Below are positions 1-7,443 of a stretch of DNA of 8,847 nucleotides, piece after piece (position 1 is the stretch's first letter; every line of letters starts with the position of its first letter). A program made the translations under genes and the position numbers. The notes below the pieces were generated by a model that had not been told where the DNA came from, did not search any database, and saw only the letters and a program-made list of their open reading frames with translations. The DNA is from Anaerolineaceae bacterium UBA6801 (lineage in GTDB: Bacteria > Chloroflexota > Anaerolineae > Anaerolineales > Anaerolineaceae), in NCBI GenBank assembly GCA_002452315.1, contig DKFH01000051.1, forward strand, positions 1 to 8,847, given 5' to 3'.

Positions 1-68
<68 letters not shown>

Positions 69-71
69 CTG

Positions 72-96
72 CCCCCCAATCGAACTGGGGGGTTTT
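72..96 (+). terminator. Rho-independent terminator after tRNA-Leu
   Basis: Seven bases, CCCCCCA (72-78), pair with TGGGGGG (86-92) around a 7-nt loop and are followed directly by TTTT (93-96). It sits 3 nt after the tRNA end and probably ends the tRNA transcript. Confidence 0.85.
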
Positions 97-126
97 GCTT
101 TAATCTTATCCACTGTGTAAAAATGG

Positions 127-132
127 TACAAT
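127..132 (+). promoter_or_regulatory. Candidate -10 box (TACAAT) for the FtsB-like gene
   Basis: TACAAT lies in an AT-rich stretch after the tRNA terminator and 33 nt before the first coding ATG. No good -35 hexamer is visible at 16-18 bp; the nearest is TTATCC with a 15-bp spacer. It is the only reasonable promoter candidate between terminator and gene, so it is proposed on position more than on sequence strength. Confidence 0.35.
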
Positions 133-165
133 AATTGTAACAAAGCAAATTGGGTGTAGATTATC

Positions 166-543
166 ATGATCAAGAAGATCCTCAAAGATAAACGTGTGAT
201 TTTGGTCGTACTGACCGTCATCCTGTTACTGCTGCTGGTAGATTTCAACCAGCGCATGGCCCTGCTGACCCGCTTGCGCCGGCAGGAGAGGGACCTGACC
301 GAGCGCTATGCCCAACTGGAATCCACGCGCATGGCCCTTGAGACCGAGCTGATCTACGCCCAATCCGATGAAGCCGTTGCACGCTGGGCGCGTGAAGACG
401 CGATGATGATCCAGCCGGGGGATATCCCCATCATCCTCATGCCGCCCGCCAACCCCATCCCCACACAACGCGCCGTCGAACCGGTCATCATCCAGGAAAT
501 CAGCAATTGGGAAATCTGGAAGGCACTCTTCTTTGGGGATTAA
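166..543 (+). CDS. FtsB/DivIC-like septum formation initiator family protein
   Basis: A 125-residue bitopic membrane protein. A short basic N-terminus (MIKKILKDKR) leads into one transmembrane segment at about residues 11-25, rich in V, I and L. A heptad-like helix follows (about 28-68) with regular Leu, Arg and Glu, and a non-helical Pro-rich tail ends in NWEIWKALFF. This is the build of FtsB/DivIC/FtsL-type proteins, which link divisome components at the septum through their coiled coil. The length fits. The start is the ATG at 166, preceded only by a weak GGGTG Shine-Dalgarno (152-156). The methyltransferase gene begins 7 nt after its stop, so the two are probably co-transcribed. The family assignment rests on topology rather than a catalytic motif, and another small coiled-coil membrane protein is possible. 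The FtsB-versus-FtsL distinction cannot be made here. Confidence 0.75.
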   Translation: MIKKILKDKRVILVVLTVILLLLLVDFNQRMALLTRLRRQERDLTERYAQLESTRMALETELIYAQSDEAVARWAREDAMMIQPGDIPIILMPPANPIPTQRAVEPVIIQEISNWEIWKALFFGD

Positions 544-550
544 CCCACCC

Positions 551-1390
551 ATGCCCGAAAGCCTGATCTTCTCACATCACCAGGTCAAGCGCCTGGCGGC
601 ATCTGGCGCCGCGGATGTGCTGCCCCTCTCCCCCGACCTGGGGCGCTCAACGCTACCGGCTCGCCGGGTGGAGAACGGTTGGTCACTTCCCGATGGGCAA
701 ATCCTCACCCGCGCGCACATCGAAACCCTCCTGGAGGAAACAAATAGCTGCTTTACCCTGGTCGATGGTGCGCTTGAAAAAGTTGAAGCCTTCTCACCCC
801 GCACCAACCGCTACTACAGCCTGATGCCCACCCCCAGCGCACCCACCATGCTCATCTCCGGTATCCCCATGCACCGGGTCAAGGACACCACCCCCCTGCA
901 AGACACCCAGCAGAAGCTAAAAGCCCTCGGCAAGCCCTACGGCCGGGTCCTGGATACCGCCACCGGGCTGGGATACACCGCCATCCAGGCTGCCCACACC
1001 GCTGACCTGGTAATCACGATTGAATTTGACCCTGCCGTGCTCGACATCTGCCGCCGCAACCCCTGGTCTACCGAGCTGTTCACCCGCCCCAACATCCAGC
1101 CGGTGATCGGTGACAGCGTTGACCTGGTGGCTGCCTTCCCCGACGGCGCCTTTGACGCCATCATCCACGACCCGCCCACCTTCGCCCTGGCTGGCGAGAT
1201 GTACTCACTGGCAACCTATCGGCACCTGCACCGCCTGCTCAAGCCCGGCGGGCGCCTGTTCCATTACATCGGCAACCCGGACAGCCGCTACGGCGCCACC
1301 ACCGGCCGCGGCGTGGCCGACCGCCTGCGCCAGGCCGGGTTCAGAGTCACGCCGAAGGAGAAAGCCTTTGGGGTGTTGGGGGTGAAGTAG
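551..1390 (+). CDS. COG2521-like SAM-dependent methyltransferase
   Basis: A class I (Rossmann-fold) methyltransferase of 279 residues from the ATG at 551. An upstream in-frame TTG at 533 would overlap the previous gene and is less likely. A possible ribosome site, TGGGGA (534-539), lies 11 nt before the ATG. The C-terminal half holds the SAM-binding motifs: RVLDTATGLGYTA (motif I), then ITIEFDPAVLDICR with the acidic residue that normally binds the SAM ribose. Further on come GDSVDL and the motif IV region AIIHDPPTF, then LKPGGRLFHYIGNP. The HDPP, GEMYS and GGRLFHY signatures resemble COG2521, described as a predicted archaeal methyltransferase family. A DPP motif is common in enzymes that methylate amino groups of bases or proteins, but the substrate is unknown. 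It is placed in a housekeeping run with the FtsB-like gene and converges on hsdR with 5 bp between stops. Confidence 0.83.
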   Translation: MPESLIFSHHQVKRLAASGAADVLPLSPDLGRSTLPARRVENGWSLPDGQILTRAHIETLLEETNSCFTLVDGALEKVEAFSPRTNRYYSLMPTPSAPTMLISGIPMHRVKDTTPLQDTQQKLKALGKPYGRVLDTATGLGYTAIQAAHTADLVITIEFDPAVLDICRRNPWSTELFTRPNIQPVIGDSVDLVAAFPDGAFDAIIHDPPTFALAGEMYSLATYRHLHRLLKPGGRLFHYIGNPDSRYGATTGRGVADRLRQAGFRVTPKEKAFGVLGVK

Positions 1391-1412
1391 GATGGTTAAT
1401 CTGCCACCATCC
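1390..1412. other. Inverted repeat across the convergent stop codons
   Basis: GGATGGT (1390-1396) and ACCATCC (1406-1412) form a perfect 7-bp stem with a 9-nt loop. It spans the last base of the methyltransferase stop and the hsdR stop. No T-run follows on either strand, so it is not a standard intrinsic terminator. It may still slow or stop transcripts arriving from both sides, since no other terminator is visible between these genes. Confidence 0.35.
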
Positions 1413-4400
1413 CCTGAGCAGAAAGCTCGGCCTGCTGAATGACCAGCTCAACCGCCTGTTCCTGCTTATCCGGCGGGTAACCGTATCGGCGTAACACTCG
1501 CTTGACCATCCTCCGCAGATGCGCCCTGACACTCTTCTTTTCTGTCCAGTCAATTGAAGTGTTTTTTCTCACCACCTCAAGCACTTTCCGTGCAATGAGA
1601 GCCAGTTGTTCATCTCCCAGCACCTCAAGAGCCGATTCATTCTCAGCTAATGCGGTATAAAATGCATATTCATCCTCGGTCAGCCCCAGATCTTCACCGC
1701 GCTGATCAGCCGCTTTGATCTGGTCGGCTATGCCCATCATTTCCATGATGACGGTCGCTGCGTCAATCGTCCTATTCTGATAGCGGTGGATGGTGTCTTC
1801 AAGCATCTGTGAAAAAGACTCCGAGAGCACTACGCTTCGGCGGGCTCTGGCTTTGATTTCATCGGCTAACAGTTTGCGCAGCAATTCCACCGCCAGGTTT
1901 TGTTGCGGTAAGGACTGAATCCCCTGAAGGAAAGCGGGGGATAAGATAGAGATATCCGGCTTTTCAATCCCAGCAGCATCAAAAATATCAATTACACCTT
2001 CAGGGACAATCGCCCGTTCCACAATTTGCCGGATCGCCTGGTCGTAACGCTCAACACCATGCTCGTCATCCGTGATACCGTATTTAACAATCTGTGCCCG
2101 CACTTCCTGGAAGAAAGCTACATCATCCCGAATCGCCAGCGCATCCGACAGAGGGACCGCCAAGGAAAAAGCTTTGCTGAGCGCATTGACATGGTTTACC
2201 AGGCGTTTCTTGCCATCCTCCATCGCTAGGATGTGCTCAACGCCATCTGCCACGGTGGACTGCATCTCTCCAAAATCGCCATGAATATAACCGGACCAAT
2301 CAAACCCATGGAAAATATCACACAAGATTTCATATTTTTCCTTAAGCACGGCTAGTGCTTCTTGCTGGTCCAACACCACTTCACCCTTGCCCCCGCTCTG
2401 GGTATATGTAGCAACGGCTTCTCGCAGCGCTTCGCCCACCCCCAGGTAATCCACCACCAAGCCGCCCTGCTTATCCTTGTAAACGCGGTTCACCCGGGCA
2501 ATGGCTTGCATTAAACTGTGCCCGTGCAGGGGCTTGTCCAGATACATGGTATGCAACGGTGGGACATCAAATCCAGTCAGCCACATATCACACACAATGA
2601 CCAGTTTTAGGTCATCTTTGGGTTCTTTAAAGCGCTTTTCAACATCTTTCCGGGAGGCTTTATTGAGAAGGAACGGCTGCCATTCGATCGGGTCATCCGC
2701 TGAGCCGCTGATCACCACTTTGATCTCCCCTGAGGAAACATCCCTGCTGTGCCACGCCGGGCGCAGTTTGATGATCTGCCGGTACAGGTCAATCGCAATC
2801 CGCCGGCTATAAGTGACAATCATACCCTTGCCCCTGATCGCCTGCTGGCGCGCCTCAAAATGACTCACAATGTCCTCGGCCACCTGGCTCAAGCGACTCT
2901 CTGTGCCAATGGCAGCTTCCAGCGCAGCCCATTTCCGCCTCAACTGATCCCTGATCTGTTCGTCTGCCGTGGCGGTGGCATCTTCAAAATCCTGGTCCAG
3001 GAAGGGTCGCAAAGCTTCATCGATGTCGATTTTTGCCAGGCGCGCCTCGTAATAGATCGGAACGGTGACCTCATCCTCAATGGCGTTCTGAATATCATAA
3101 ACACTGATATAGTCGCCAAACACCTGGCGGGTATTGCGATCCGTCAGGGCAATCGGCGTACCGGTAAACCCAATAAAGGATGCATTGGGGAGCGTATCGC
3201 GCATGGCGCGTGCAAATCCGTCGATAAAGCCGTATTGACTGCGGTGGGCTTCATCCGCGATGACGATGATATTGCGCCGTTGGCTGATGGCGTCCGCCTT
3301 TTCTCCCCTGTTTGGCAGGAATTTTTGCGCTGTGGTGAAATACACGCCGCCTGAAGCCGCAGCCAGCAGGGCGCGTAAATGCGCCCGACTTTCCGCCTGC
3401 TCAGGGCGCTGTCTGAGGAGCTCCTTCCCCATACTGAAGGTGCCAAACAGCTGATCGTCCAAATCATTGCGGTCGGTGATCACCACGATGGTAGGATTTT
3501 CCAAAGCCGGGTGGCCGATCAGCAGGCCGGCAAAGAACAGCATCGACAAACTCTTACCGGAACCCTGGGTGTGCCAGATCACCCCCACCCTGCGATCGCC
3601 TTCAATACTGCTGGCCTTGATAGCTTCTTCCAACGCATGGCGTGCGGCGTGATACTGGTGGTAAGCCGCCAGGATCTTAACCGGTTCACCGCCATCCACA
3701 TCCTTGAACACGATAAAATGCCTGACCACATCCAGCAGCCGTTCCGGCGCCAGCAACCCCTTGGCCAGCACGGGCATTTGCGGGCGGGTTTTGGGGACGC
3801 GTTCCACGCCGTCCACGGTCCGCCAGCGGGTATACCATTCCCATTCGCTGAGGAAGGTGGCCGCCCGCGCATCGTGATTGTCCGAAATAACACATATGGC
3901 ATTGTAGGTGAAGAGCGAGGGGATATCCCGCTTATAGGTCTGGATCTGGTTGTAAGCGCGCTGCAGGTGGGCTTTGGGGTTTTTGGGGTCTTTGAGCTCC
4001 ATCAACACCAGCGGCAAACCATTGACAAACAGGACCACATCCGGGCGGCGGTTGCGTTTGTTCTCAATCACCGTGAACTGGTTGACCCCCACCAGGTCAT
4101 TCGCCCGTGGGTGTTCATGGTCGATCAGCCGGGCGATATCGCCCTTGATCCTGCCATCCGGCAGGCGGTATTCCAGTTCGACACCGCTGCGCAGCCAGTG
4201 GTGAAAGGTACGGTTGTTTTGGGCAGCCGAAGGCGAGGCCAGCGGCAGGTTGATGACTTTCTGATACACCGCTTCGATCACATCCGGCGGCAGATGTGGG
4301 TTCAAGCGCTTCAAAGCCTGGTGCAGCCTTGCGGGCAGGACCACCTGGCTGAAATCTTCGCGTTCCGCCGCCGGCTCGCCCGGGGCGATCTCCTCCCCGC

Positions 4401-4482
4401 GCAGGATCTGATAGCCGAGGTTGGATAATAGCTCGTCTATAACGTAGTATTCAAAAGCTTCTTCGCTGATATGTGGTGCCAT
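1396..4482 (-). CDS. hsdR: Type I restriction enzyme, R (endonuclease/translocase) subunit HsdR
   Basis: A complete 1028-residue HsdR, the motor and nuclease subunit of a type I restriction complex. It pumps DNA using ATP and cuts at random sites away from the recognition sequence. The N-terminal PD-(D/E)xK nuclease shows PD at 147-148, ELK at 162-164 and a QIQTYK segment at about 179-184. The SF2 motor follows: Walker A HTQGSGKS (304-311), DEAH (410-413), GFTGTP (438-443), motif V-like TGFDVP (636-641) and motif VI QAIARVNR (659-666). The C-terminal third is helical and ends in the SIDW...VRAHLRR...RRYGYPPD signature (from about residue 976) typical of the DUF3387-type HsdR tail. All catalytic motifs appear intact. 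An AAAAAGG ribosome site lies 7 nt before the ATG. It needs HsdM and HsdS to work; hsdS lies about 3 kb away at 8643-7444, and hsdM is not in the window. Confidence 0.97.
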   Translation of the reverse strand: MAPHISEEAFEYYVIDELLSNLGYQILRGEEIAPGEPAAEREDFSQVVLPARLHQALKRLNPHLPPDVIEAVYQKVINLPLASPSAAQNNRTFHHWLRSGVELEYRLPDGRIKGDIARLIDHEHPRANDLVGVNQFTVIENKRNRRPDVVLFVNGLPLVLMELKDPKNPKAHLQRAYNQIQTYKRDIPSLFTYNAICVISDNHDARAATFLSEWEWYTRWRTVDGVERVPKTRPQMPVLAKGLLAPERLLDVVRHFIVFKDVDGGEPVKILAAYHQYHAARHALEEAIKASSIEGDRRVGVIWHTQGSGKSLSMLFFAGLLIGHPALENPTIVVITDRNDLDDQLFGTFSMGKELLRQRPEQAESRAHLRALLAAASGGVYFTTAQKFLPNRGEKADAISQRRNIIVIADEAHRSQYGFIDGFARAMRDTLPNASFIGFTGTPIALTDRNTRQVFGDYISVYDIQNAIEDEVTVPIYYEARLAKIDIDEALRPFLDQDFEDATATADEQIRDQLRRKWAALEAAIGTESRLSQVAEDIVSHFEARQQAIRGKGMIVTYSRRIAIDLYRQIIKLRPAWHSRDVSSGEIKVVISGSADDPIEWQPFLLNKASRKDVEKRFKEPKDDLKLVIVCDMWLTGFDVPPLHTMYLDKPLHGHSLMQAIARVNRVYKDKQGGLVVDYLGVGEALREAVATYTQSGGKGEVVLDQQEALAVLKEKYEILCDIFHGFDWSGYIHGDFGEMQSTVADGVEHILAMEDGKKRLVNHVNALSKAFSLAVPLSDALAIRDDVAFFQEVRAQIVKYGITDDEHGVERYDQAIRQIVERAIVPEGVIDIFDAAGIEKPDISILSPAFLQGIQSLPQQNLAVELLRKLLADEIKARARRSVVLSESFSQMLEDTIHRYQNRTIDAATVIMEMMGIADQIKAADQRGEDLGLTEDEYAFYTALAENESALEVLGDEQLALIARKVLEVVRKNTSIDWTEKKSVRAHLRRMVKRVLRRYGYPPDKQEQAVELVIQQAELSAQGMVAD

Positions 4483-4520
4483 TAAAATGCCTTTTTACAG
4501 ATCTTTAATAACTTACATTC

Positions 4521-4547
4521 ATTATATCCGATCAGTTTAGCTCTTAA
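4521..4547 (-). promoter_or_regulatory. Candidate hsdR promoter
   Basis: On the minus strand a perfect TATAAT (4521-4526) lies 38 bp upstream of the hsdR ATG. A weak -35, TTAAGA (4542-4547), is 15 bp before it, so the -10 carries most of the support. It is divergent from, and close to, the promoter of the XRE-ImmA gene, so a repressor bound between them could affect both. Confidence 0.5.
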
Positions 4548-4570
4548 TCGCATATTCTTTAAATTGGCGG

Positions 4571-4599
4571 TTTACAAAATTATAAATTTATGTTATAAT
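4571..4599 (+). promoter_or_regulatory. Strong sigma70-type promoter for the XRE-ImmA/PIN pair
   Basis: TTTACA (4571-4576), a 17-bp spacer, then TATAAT (4594-4599): five of six and six of six matches to the consensus at ideal spacing. Transcription would begin near 4606, leaving a short leader before the ATG at 4630. Confidence 0.85.
4582..4591. promoter_or_regulatory. Palindrome in the promoter spacer, possible operator
   Basis: ATAAATTTAT is a perfect 10-bp palindrome lying between the -35 and -10 boxes. It is flanked by two copies of the self-complementary hexamer TTATAA (4580-4585 and 4593-4598), 13 bp apart. XRE-type regulators often repress their own promoter from such a place. AT-rich palindromes also arise by chance, so this is a suggestion only. 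Confidence 0.35.
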
Positions 4600-4615
4600 A
4601 TAAACCAGCCAGCAA

Positions 4616-4621
4616 AAGGAG
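4616..4621 (+). promoter_or_regulatory. Ribosome binding site fixing the XRE-ImmA start
   Basis: AAGGAG with an 8-nt spacer to the ATG at 4630. The in-frame codons upstream of this ATG overlap the promoter, so 4630 is the true start rather than the TTG at 4564. Confidence 0.88.
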
Positions 4622-4629
4622 CCAAAAAA

Positions 4630-5682
4630 ATGAGTATCGGGAGTAGAATTCTGCGTGCCAGGAAAGGGGCAAACCTTTCCCAAAGAGAATTAGCAGAGCG
4701 AATGGGCCTGAGTGCAATGATGATATCAAAATATGAAAATGATCAAAGCGTACCCGATTCTGCGATGTTATTACGTTTCTCTGAAGCGTTAAAAATAAAA
4801 CCAGATTATTTCTTTCGACCGGATTCGTTTTCCGTAGAGCTGCTTGCTTACCGTAAACATGTCAGGCTGGGTCAGAAAAAGCTTGAAGCGATAAAAATTC
4901 ACATACAAGACTGGCTTGAACGCTATCTTGAAGTGGAGGATTTTTTCCCTCAAGAAAAAATTCAGATTTCCCTTCCAACTTACCCCGTTGAAACCATAGA
5001 AGATATTGAAGTGGTAATAAACAACCTGCGTAAAACTTGGCATCTCGGTTTGGATCCAATCGAAAATTTAATCCAGCTTTTAGAGGACAAAGGCTTGAAA
5101 GTTGGCCTGGTCTCAGGCTATGATGACTTTGACGCCTGCACTTTTACCTTTGATGGCAATTTAGTGATCGCCAGCAAATCCGAGATTAGCGGCGACAGGC
5201 AGCGCTTTAATGTTGCCCATGAGTTGGGCCACCTCATTCTAGAATGCCACCCTGACTTAAACCATGAAAAAGCAGCCAATCGCTTTGCCGGGGCTTTATT
5301 AGTCCCTGATGAACAAGTTTTATATGAACTGGGCACTTTACGGAACGATCTGGACATGAGAGAACTATATTTATTAAAACACAAATATGGGCTGAGCATG
5401 CAAGCCTGGATCTACCGGGCAAAAGATTTGAAAATTATTTCGCAAAGCACCTTTGTGCAATTAAATAAACGATTCAGATCCAAACATTGGCACCGGCAAG
5501 AACCCGGTGACCCCTACCCCACTGAACAACCAGTGCGTATGGAAAAGCTCATATATCGCGCCCTATCAGAAGATCTGATCACTCGTTCTAAAGCCCAGGA
5601 ATTACTCAGAAGCCCACTAAGGCCTTGGTGGGATATGGAGGCACTACAGCCCAAAGATGCGAGCATCACTGCTGGTTACTGA
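4630..5682 (+). CDS. XRE-family HTH regulator fused to ImmA/IrrE-type metallopeptidase
   Basis: A 350-residue two-domain protein. Residues about 4-60 form an XRE helix-turn-helix (ILRARKGANLSQRELAERMG, then SKYENDQSVPD). A helical linker follows. A COG2856-type zinc metallopeptidase then carries HELGH at 197-201, where the two His bind zinc and Glu is catalytic, followed by EKAANRFAGALLVP, whose Glu213 is the likely third zinc ligand. ImmA/IrrE relatives cleave repressors, for example ImmA on the ICEBs1 repressor ImmR and IrrE on DdrO. This fusion may therefore bind DNA and process a partner or itself under stress. The next gene, a PIN protein, overlaps its last 26 bases, which suggests coupled translation and a toxin-antitoxin-like pair. 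The catalytic motif is intact. The target is unknown. Confidence 0.93.
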   Translation: MSIGSRILRARKGANLSQRELAERMGLSAMMISKYENDQSVPDSAMLLRFSEALKIKPDYFFRPDSFSVELLAYRKHVRLGQKKLEAIKIHIQDWLERYLEVEDFFPQEKIQISLPTYPVETIEDIEVVINNLRKTWHLGLDPIENLIQLLEDKGLKVGLVSGYDDFDACTFTFDGNLVIASKSEISGDRQRFNVAHELGHLILECHPDLNHEKAANRFAGALLVPDEQVLYELGTLRNDLDMRELYLLKHKYGLSMQAWIYRAKDLKIISQSTFVQLNKRFRSKHWHRQEPGDPYPTEQPVRMEKLIYRALSEDLITRSKAQELLRSPLRPWWDMEALQPKDASITAGY

Positions 5683-6154
5683 TTCCAACATTTGGATTGA
5701 TTTGGTTAATGGAGAAATCCTGGCGGTTGTCTTTAACCTACCCTATCAGTTTATTACTACCGACTTCGCCAAGATGGAGGACATGCACGCTGAAACTTGG
5801 GCAGCATTGATGAATTATAAAATTATGGTTCTTGGGTCAACACAAGAACAAGTCAATGAAATTCAGCAATTGCGAAAAAAGCAACCCGCGTTATCTATAA
5901 CAGACCTGGCCTCGTTCGTGCTGGCGAAAGACTTACCAGCCGCGTTATTGAGCGGAGATAAAGCGTTACGCCGGATAGCAGAAAAGAACGGTATTGAAGT
6001 CCACGGGGTGCTCTGGGTATTGGATCAACTCGTTGACCACCAGGTTGTTTCAGCATGGGAAGCAGCCGATGCCCTGGAATCCATGCTTGCAAAATCCGCC
6101 CGCCTTCCGCTTGATGCGTGCCGAAAACGGATCAAACGGTGGCGAGCATTTTAA
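5657..6154 (+). CDS. PIN-domain protein, probable toxin-type ribonuclease
   Basis: A 165-residue PIN-fold protein. The first acidic residue is in VTDSNIWID (Asp9), a second is in SITDLASFVLA (Asp83) and a third in LLSGDKALRRIAE (Asp101), which is the usual spacing of the Mg-binding acidic residues of PIN nucleases. The C-terminal part (EVHGVLWVLDQL, then LPLDACRKRIKRW) matches a PIN subfamily related to DUF3368. PIN toxins such as VapC cut tRNA or other RNA. The start is the ATG at 5657, inside the end of the XRE-ImmA gene; GGAGG at 5637-5641 is 15 nt upstream, rather far, so coupled translation is likely. No small classical VapB antitoxin is visible, so the upstream HTH-peptidase probably fills that role. 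Target and toxicity are inferred from the family only. Confidence 0.85.
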   Translation: MRASLLVTDSNIWIDLVNGEILAVVFNLPYQFITTDFAKMEDMHAETWAALMNYKIMVLGSTQEQVNEIQQLRKKQPALSITDLASFVLAKDLPAALLSGDKALRRIAEKNGIEVHGVLWVLDQLVDHQVVSAWEAADALESMLAKSARLPLDACRKRIKRWRAF

Positions 6155-6160
6155 CGCGTT

Positions 6161-6271
6161 CTATTCATGTTTCGTGCACAGCATATCACGTACTTCGTGA
6201 TATTCAATACACACAACCTCATTTTCATTAATCAGCAAAGCAATGCCTCCACGTACGGTGTCATCACCCGC
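6161..6271 (-). pseudogene. Short open stretch without start, possible gene remnant
   Basis: Reading minus, 36 codons stay open between a TGA (6272-6274) and a TAG (6161-6163). The reading frame is the same as that of the Abi-like gene just upstream. The codons look coding-like (for example INENEVVCIEYHEV), yet there is no ATG at its head and no ribosome site. It could be the tail of a decayed gene, or chance. I do not recognise the peptide. Confidence 0.22.
6183..6203. other. Perfect hairpin between convergent PIN and Abi-like genes
   Basis: ATATCACG (6183-6190) and CGTGATAT (6196-6203) form an 8-bp stem with a 5-nt loop, TACTT. It sits in the 162-bp convergent gap between the PIN stop (6154) and the Abi-like stop (6317). 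No T-run follows in either direction. It may act as a two-way RNA end or stabiliser. The rest of the gap shows no other signal apart from the open stretch noted at 6161-6271. Confidence 0.45.
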
Positions 6272-6316
6272 TCAACCCTGTTGAGTATTACAGATGTTAA
6301 AGACGCGATACTTACG

Positions 6317-7417
6317 TTAGTTTCTTTCAATATTTGTTTTTAACCAATAGAAAATCTTATTCGCTACATCATAATCTGCATAAATTACATCGAATAATCG
6401 CAGCAACCTTTTAATTGTGATTACAATTTTTGCATTAAGAACATCCCTTGACTTCCATTCTGGATATTGATAAATTTCTAAATGATTCAATATTGCATTT
6501 GCCAAACCATCTAATTCAGCTCTTTTGGTTTCAGGAAATATTGAAGTCAAATAACGCACAAACTCAAATAAATAATCGATGTAAATCCCATCGTATACTT
6601 TAATTAACTTAATTTCTTCCAAATCGATATCTGGTTGTCTTTCTTCAGATGACGTAGGCATCCTGTCAATAAGTGTTGTTTTAGGAATTTCTTCTATCTC
6701 CTCCTCAATCTTTTTAGGAGTTGAGATCTCCATTAACTCAATATATGCATCTCTATCAAGATTAAATAAAAGCCTACTCGGTTCAACGCGTAGTTGAATT
6801 TCACTACCATTCTGTTCATGATAAAAATCAAGTATGATAGTACTTTCATCTTCATCTGAACTTGATCGACACAGAATAGAATCATCGATTAAGTTGTTAA
6901 ATCTTCCAAATCTTTCGTAAGGCTCACGAGTATATTTTAAATCGGGTTCTTTGCCATCCAGCGCAGAGAATATTAGACACAATATTGAGTCGCCAGCTAA
7001 AAGAAAAGATCGCATATGTTCTTTCTGCATAATTTCAAAGAAGCCATCTTTCCCATGCGAGATAACCCCAGTTTCATTTCTCATTTCACTAATTGCATCA
7101 GAAATTTTGTTGTACCCAGATATTATTTTATCGATTTTTGAGATCCCTTTTGTATTCTCAAACCCTAATAACCTCCATAATTGTGACAACAAATCTGTTG
7201 TTGTAGGAGAAGATTTCTCAATTTCTACTCCATAATCAGTAAATATTGTTAAGCACACACTCTCAATATAAGCCCTAATATGTTCAATTAGTCCAATCTG
7301 TTCCTTTTCATAACACGAAACAAGGCTTGAGAACATCTTTTTTAAGGAATGAGCCTCTGGCCATTTCTCGGTAGCCATTCTGTAATATGGAACCAGTCTA
7401 TCAAAATCGTCAATCAT
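6317..7417 (-). CDS. Abortive infection (Abi)-like protein with variant HEPN motif
   Basis: A 366-residue soluble protein. The N-terminal part (about 25-155) is helical and contains EMRNETGVISHGKDG (111-125). This resembles the conserved RN...G..HG core of the Abi C-terminal family (PF14355), related to HEPN ribonucleases, in which Arg and His form the RNA-cutting centre. Arg113 and His121 are separated by seven residues, one or more longer than the usual spacing. Next come a charged region and an acidic linker (about 236-270). A second helical region of unknown type (about 275-366) has no motif I recognise. The gene starts 26 bp after the hsdS stop on the same strand, with a GGGGT site 6 nt before its ATG, so it is probably co-transcribed with hsdS. 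By hand count 6361-6480 is about 31% GC, far below hsdR or the methyltransferase, suggesting recent acquisition. Its role in stopping phage by host shutdown is inferred. Confidence 0.68.
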   Translation of the reverse strand: MIDDFDRLVPYYRMATEKWPEAHSLKKMFSSLVSCYEKEQIGLIEHIRAYIESVCLTIFTDYGVEIEKSSPTTTDLLSQLWRLLGFENTKGISKIDKIISGYNKISDAISEMRNETGVISHGKDGFFEIMQKEHMRSFLLAGDSILCLIFSALDGKEPDLKYTREPYERFGRFNNLIDDSILCRSSSDEDESTIILDFYHEQNGSEIQLRVEPSRLLFNLDRDAYIELMEISTPKKIEEEIEEIPKTTLIDRMPTSSEERQPDIDLEEIKLIKVYDGIYIDYLFEFVRYLTSIFPETKRAELDGLANAILNHLEIYQYPEWKSRDVLNAKIVITIKRLLRLFDVIYADYDVANKIFYWLKTNIERN

Positions 7418-7443
7418 TAACTACCCCATTTTTGTGGTTATTT

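Noticed and set aside
533..550. TTG start for the methyltransferase overlapping the FtsB-like gene
   Set aside because: The ATG at 551 gives a normal N-terminus and no overlap; the extra six residues have no family support.
2749..3354. Plus-strand ORF of 201 codons opposite the hsdR motor domain
   Set aside because: It is a shadow of conserved helicase-motif coding sequence, with no independent start signal or family likeness.
3379..4428. Long plus-strand ORF of 349 codons opposite hsdR
   Set aside because: It is the antisense of the GC-rich hsdR 5' half. hsdR has every expected motif in order, while this frame has no recognisable domain or ribosome site.
4564..4629. Earlier TTG start adding 22 residues to the XRE-ImmA protein
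   Set aside because: That stretch holds the -35 and -10 boxes and the AAGGAG site, and HTH proteins of this type begin just before the first helix, as the ATG at 4630 does.
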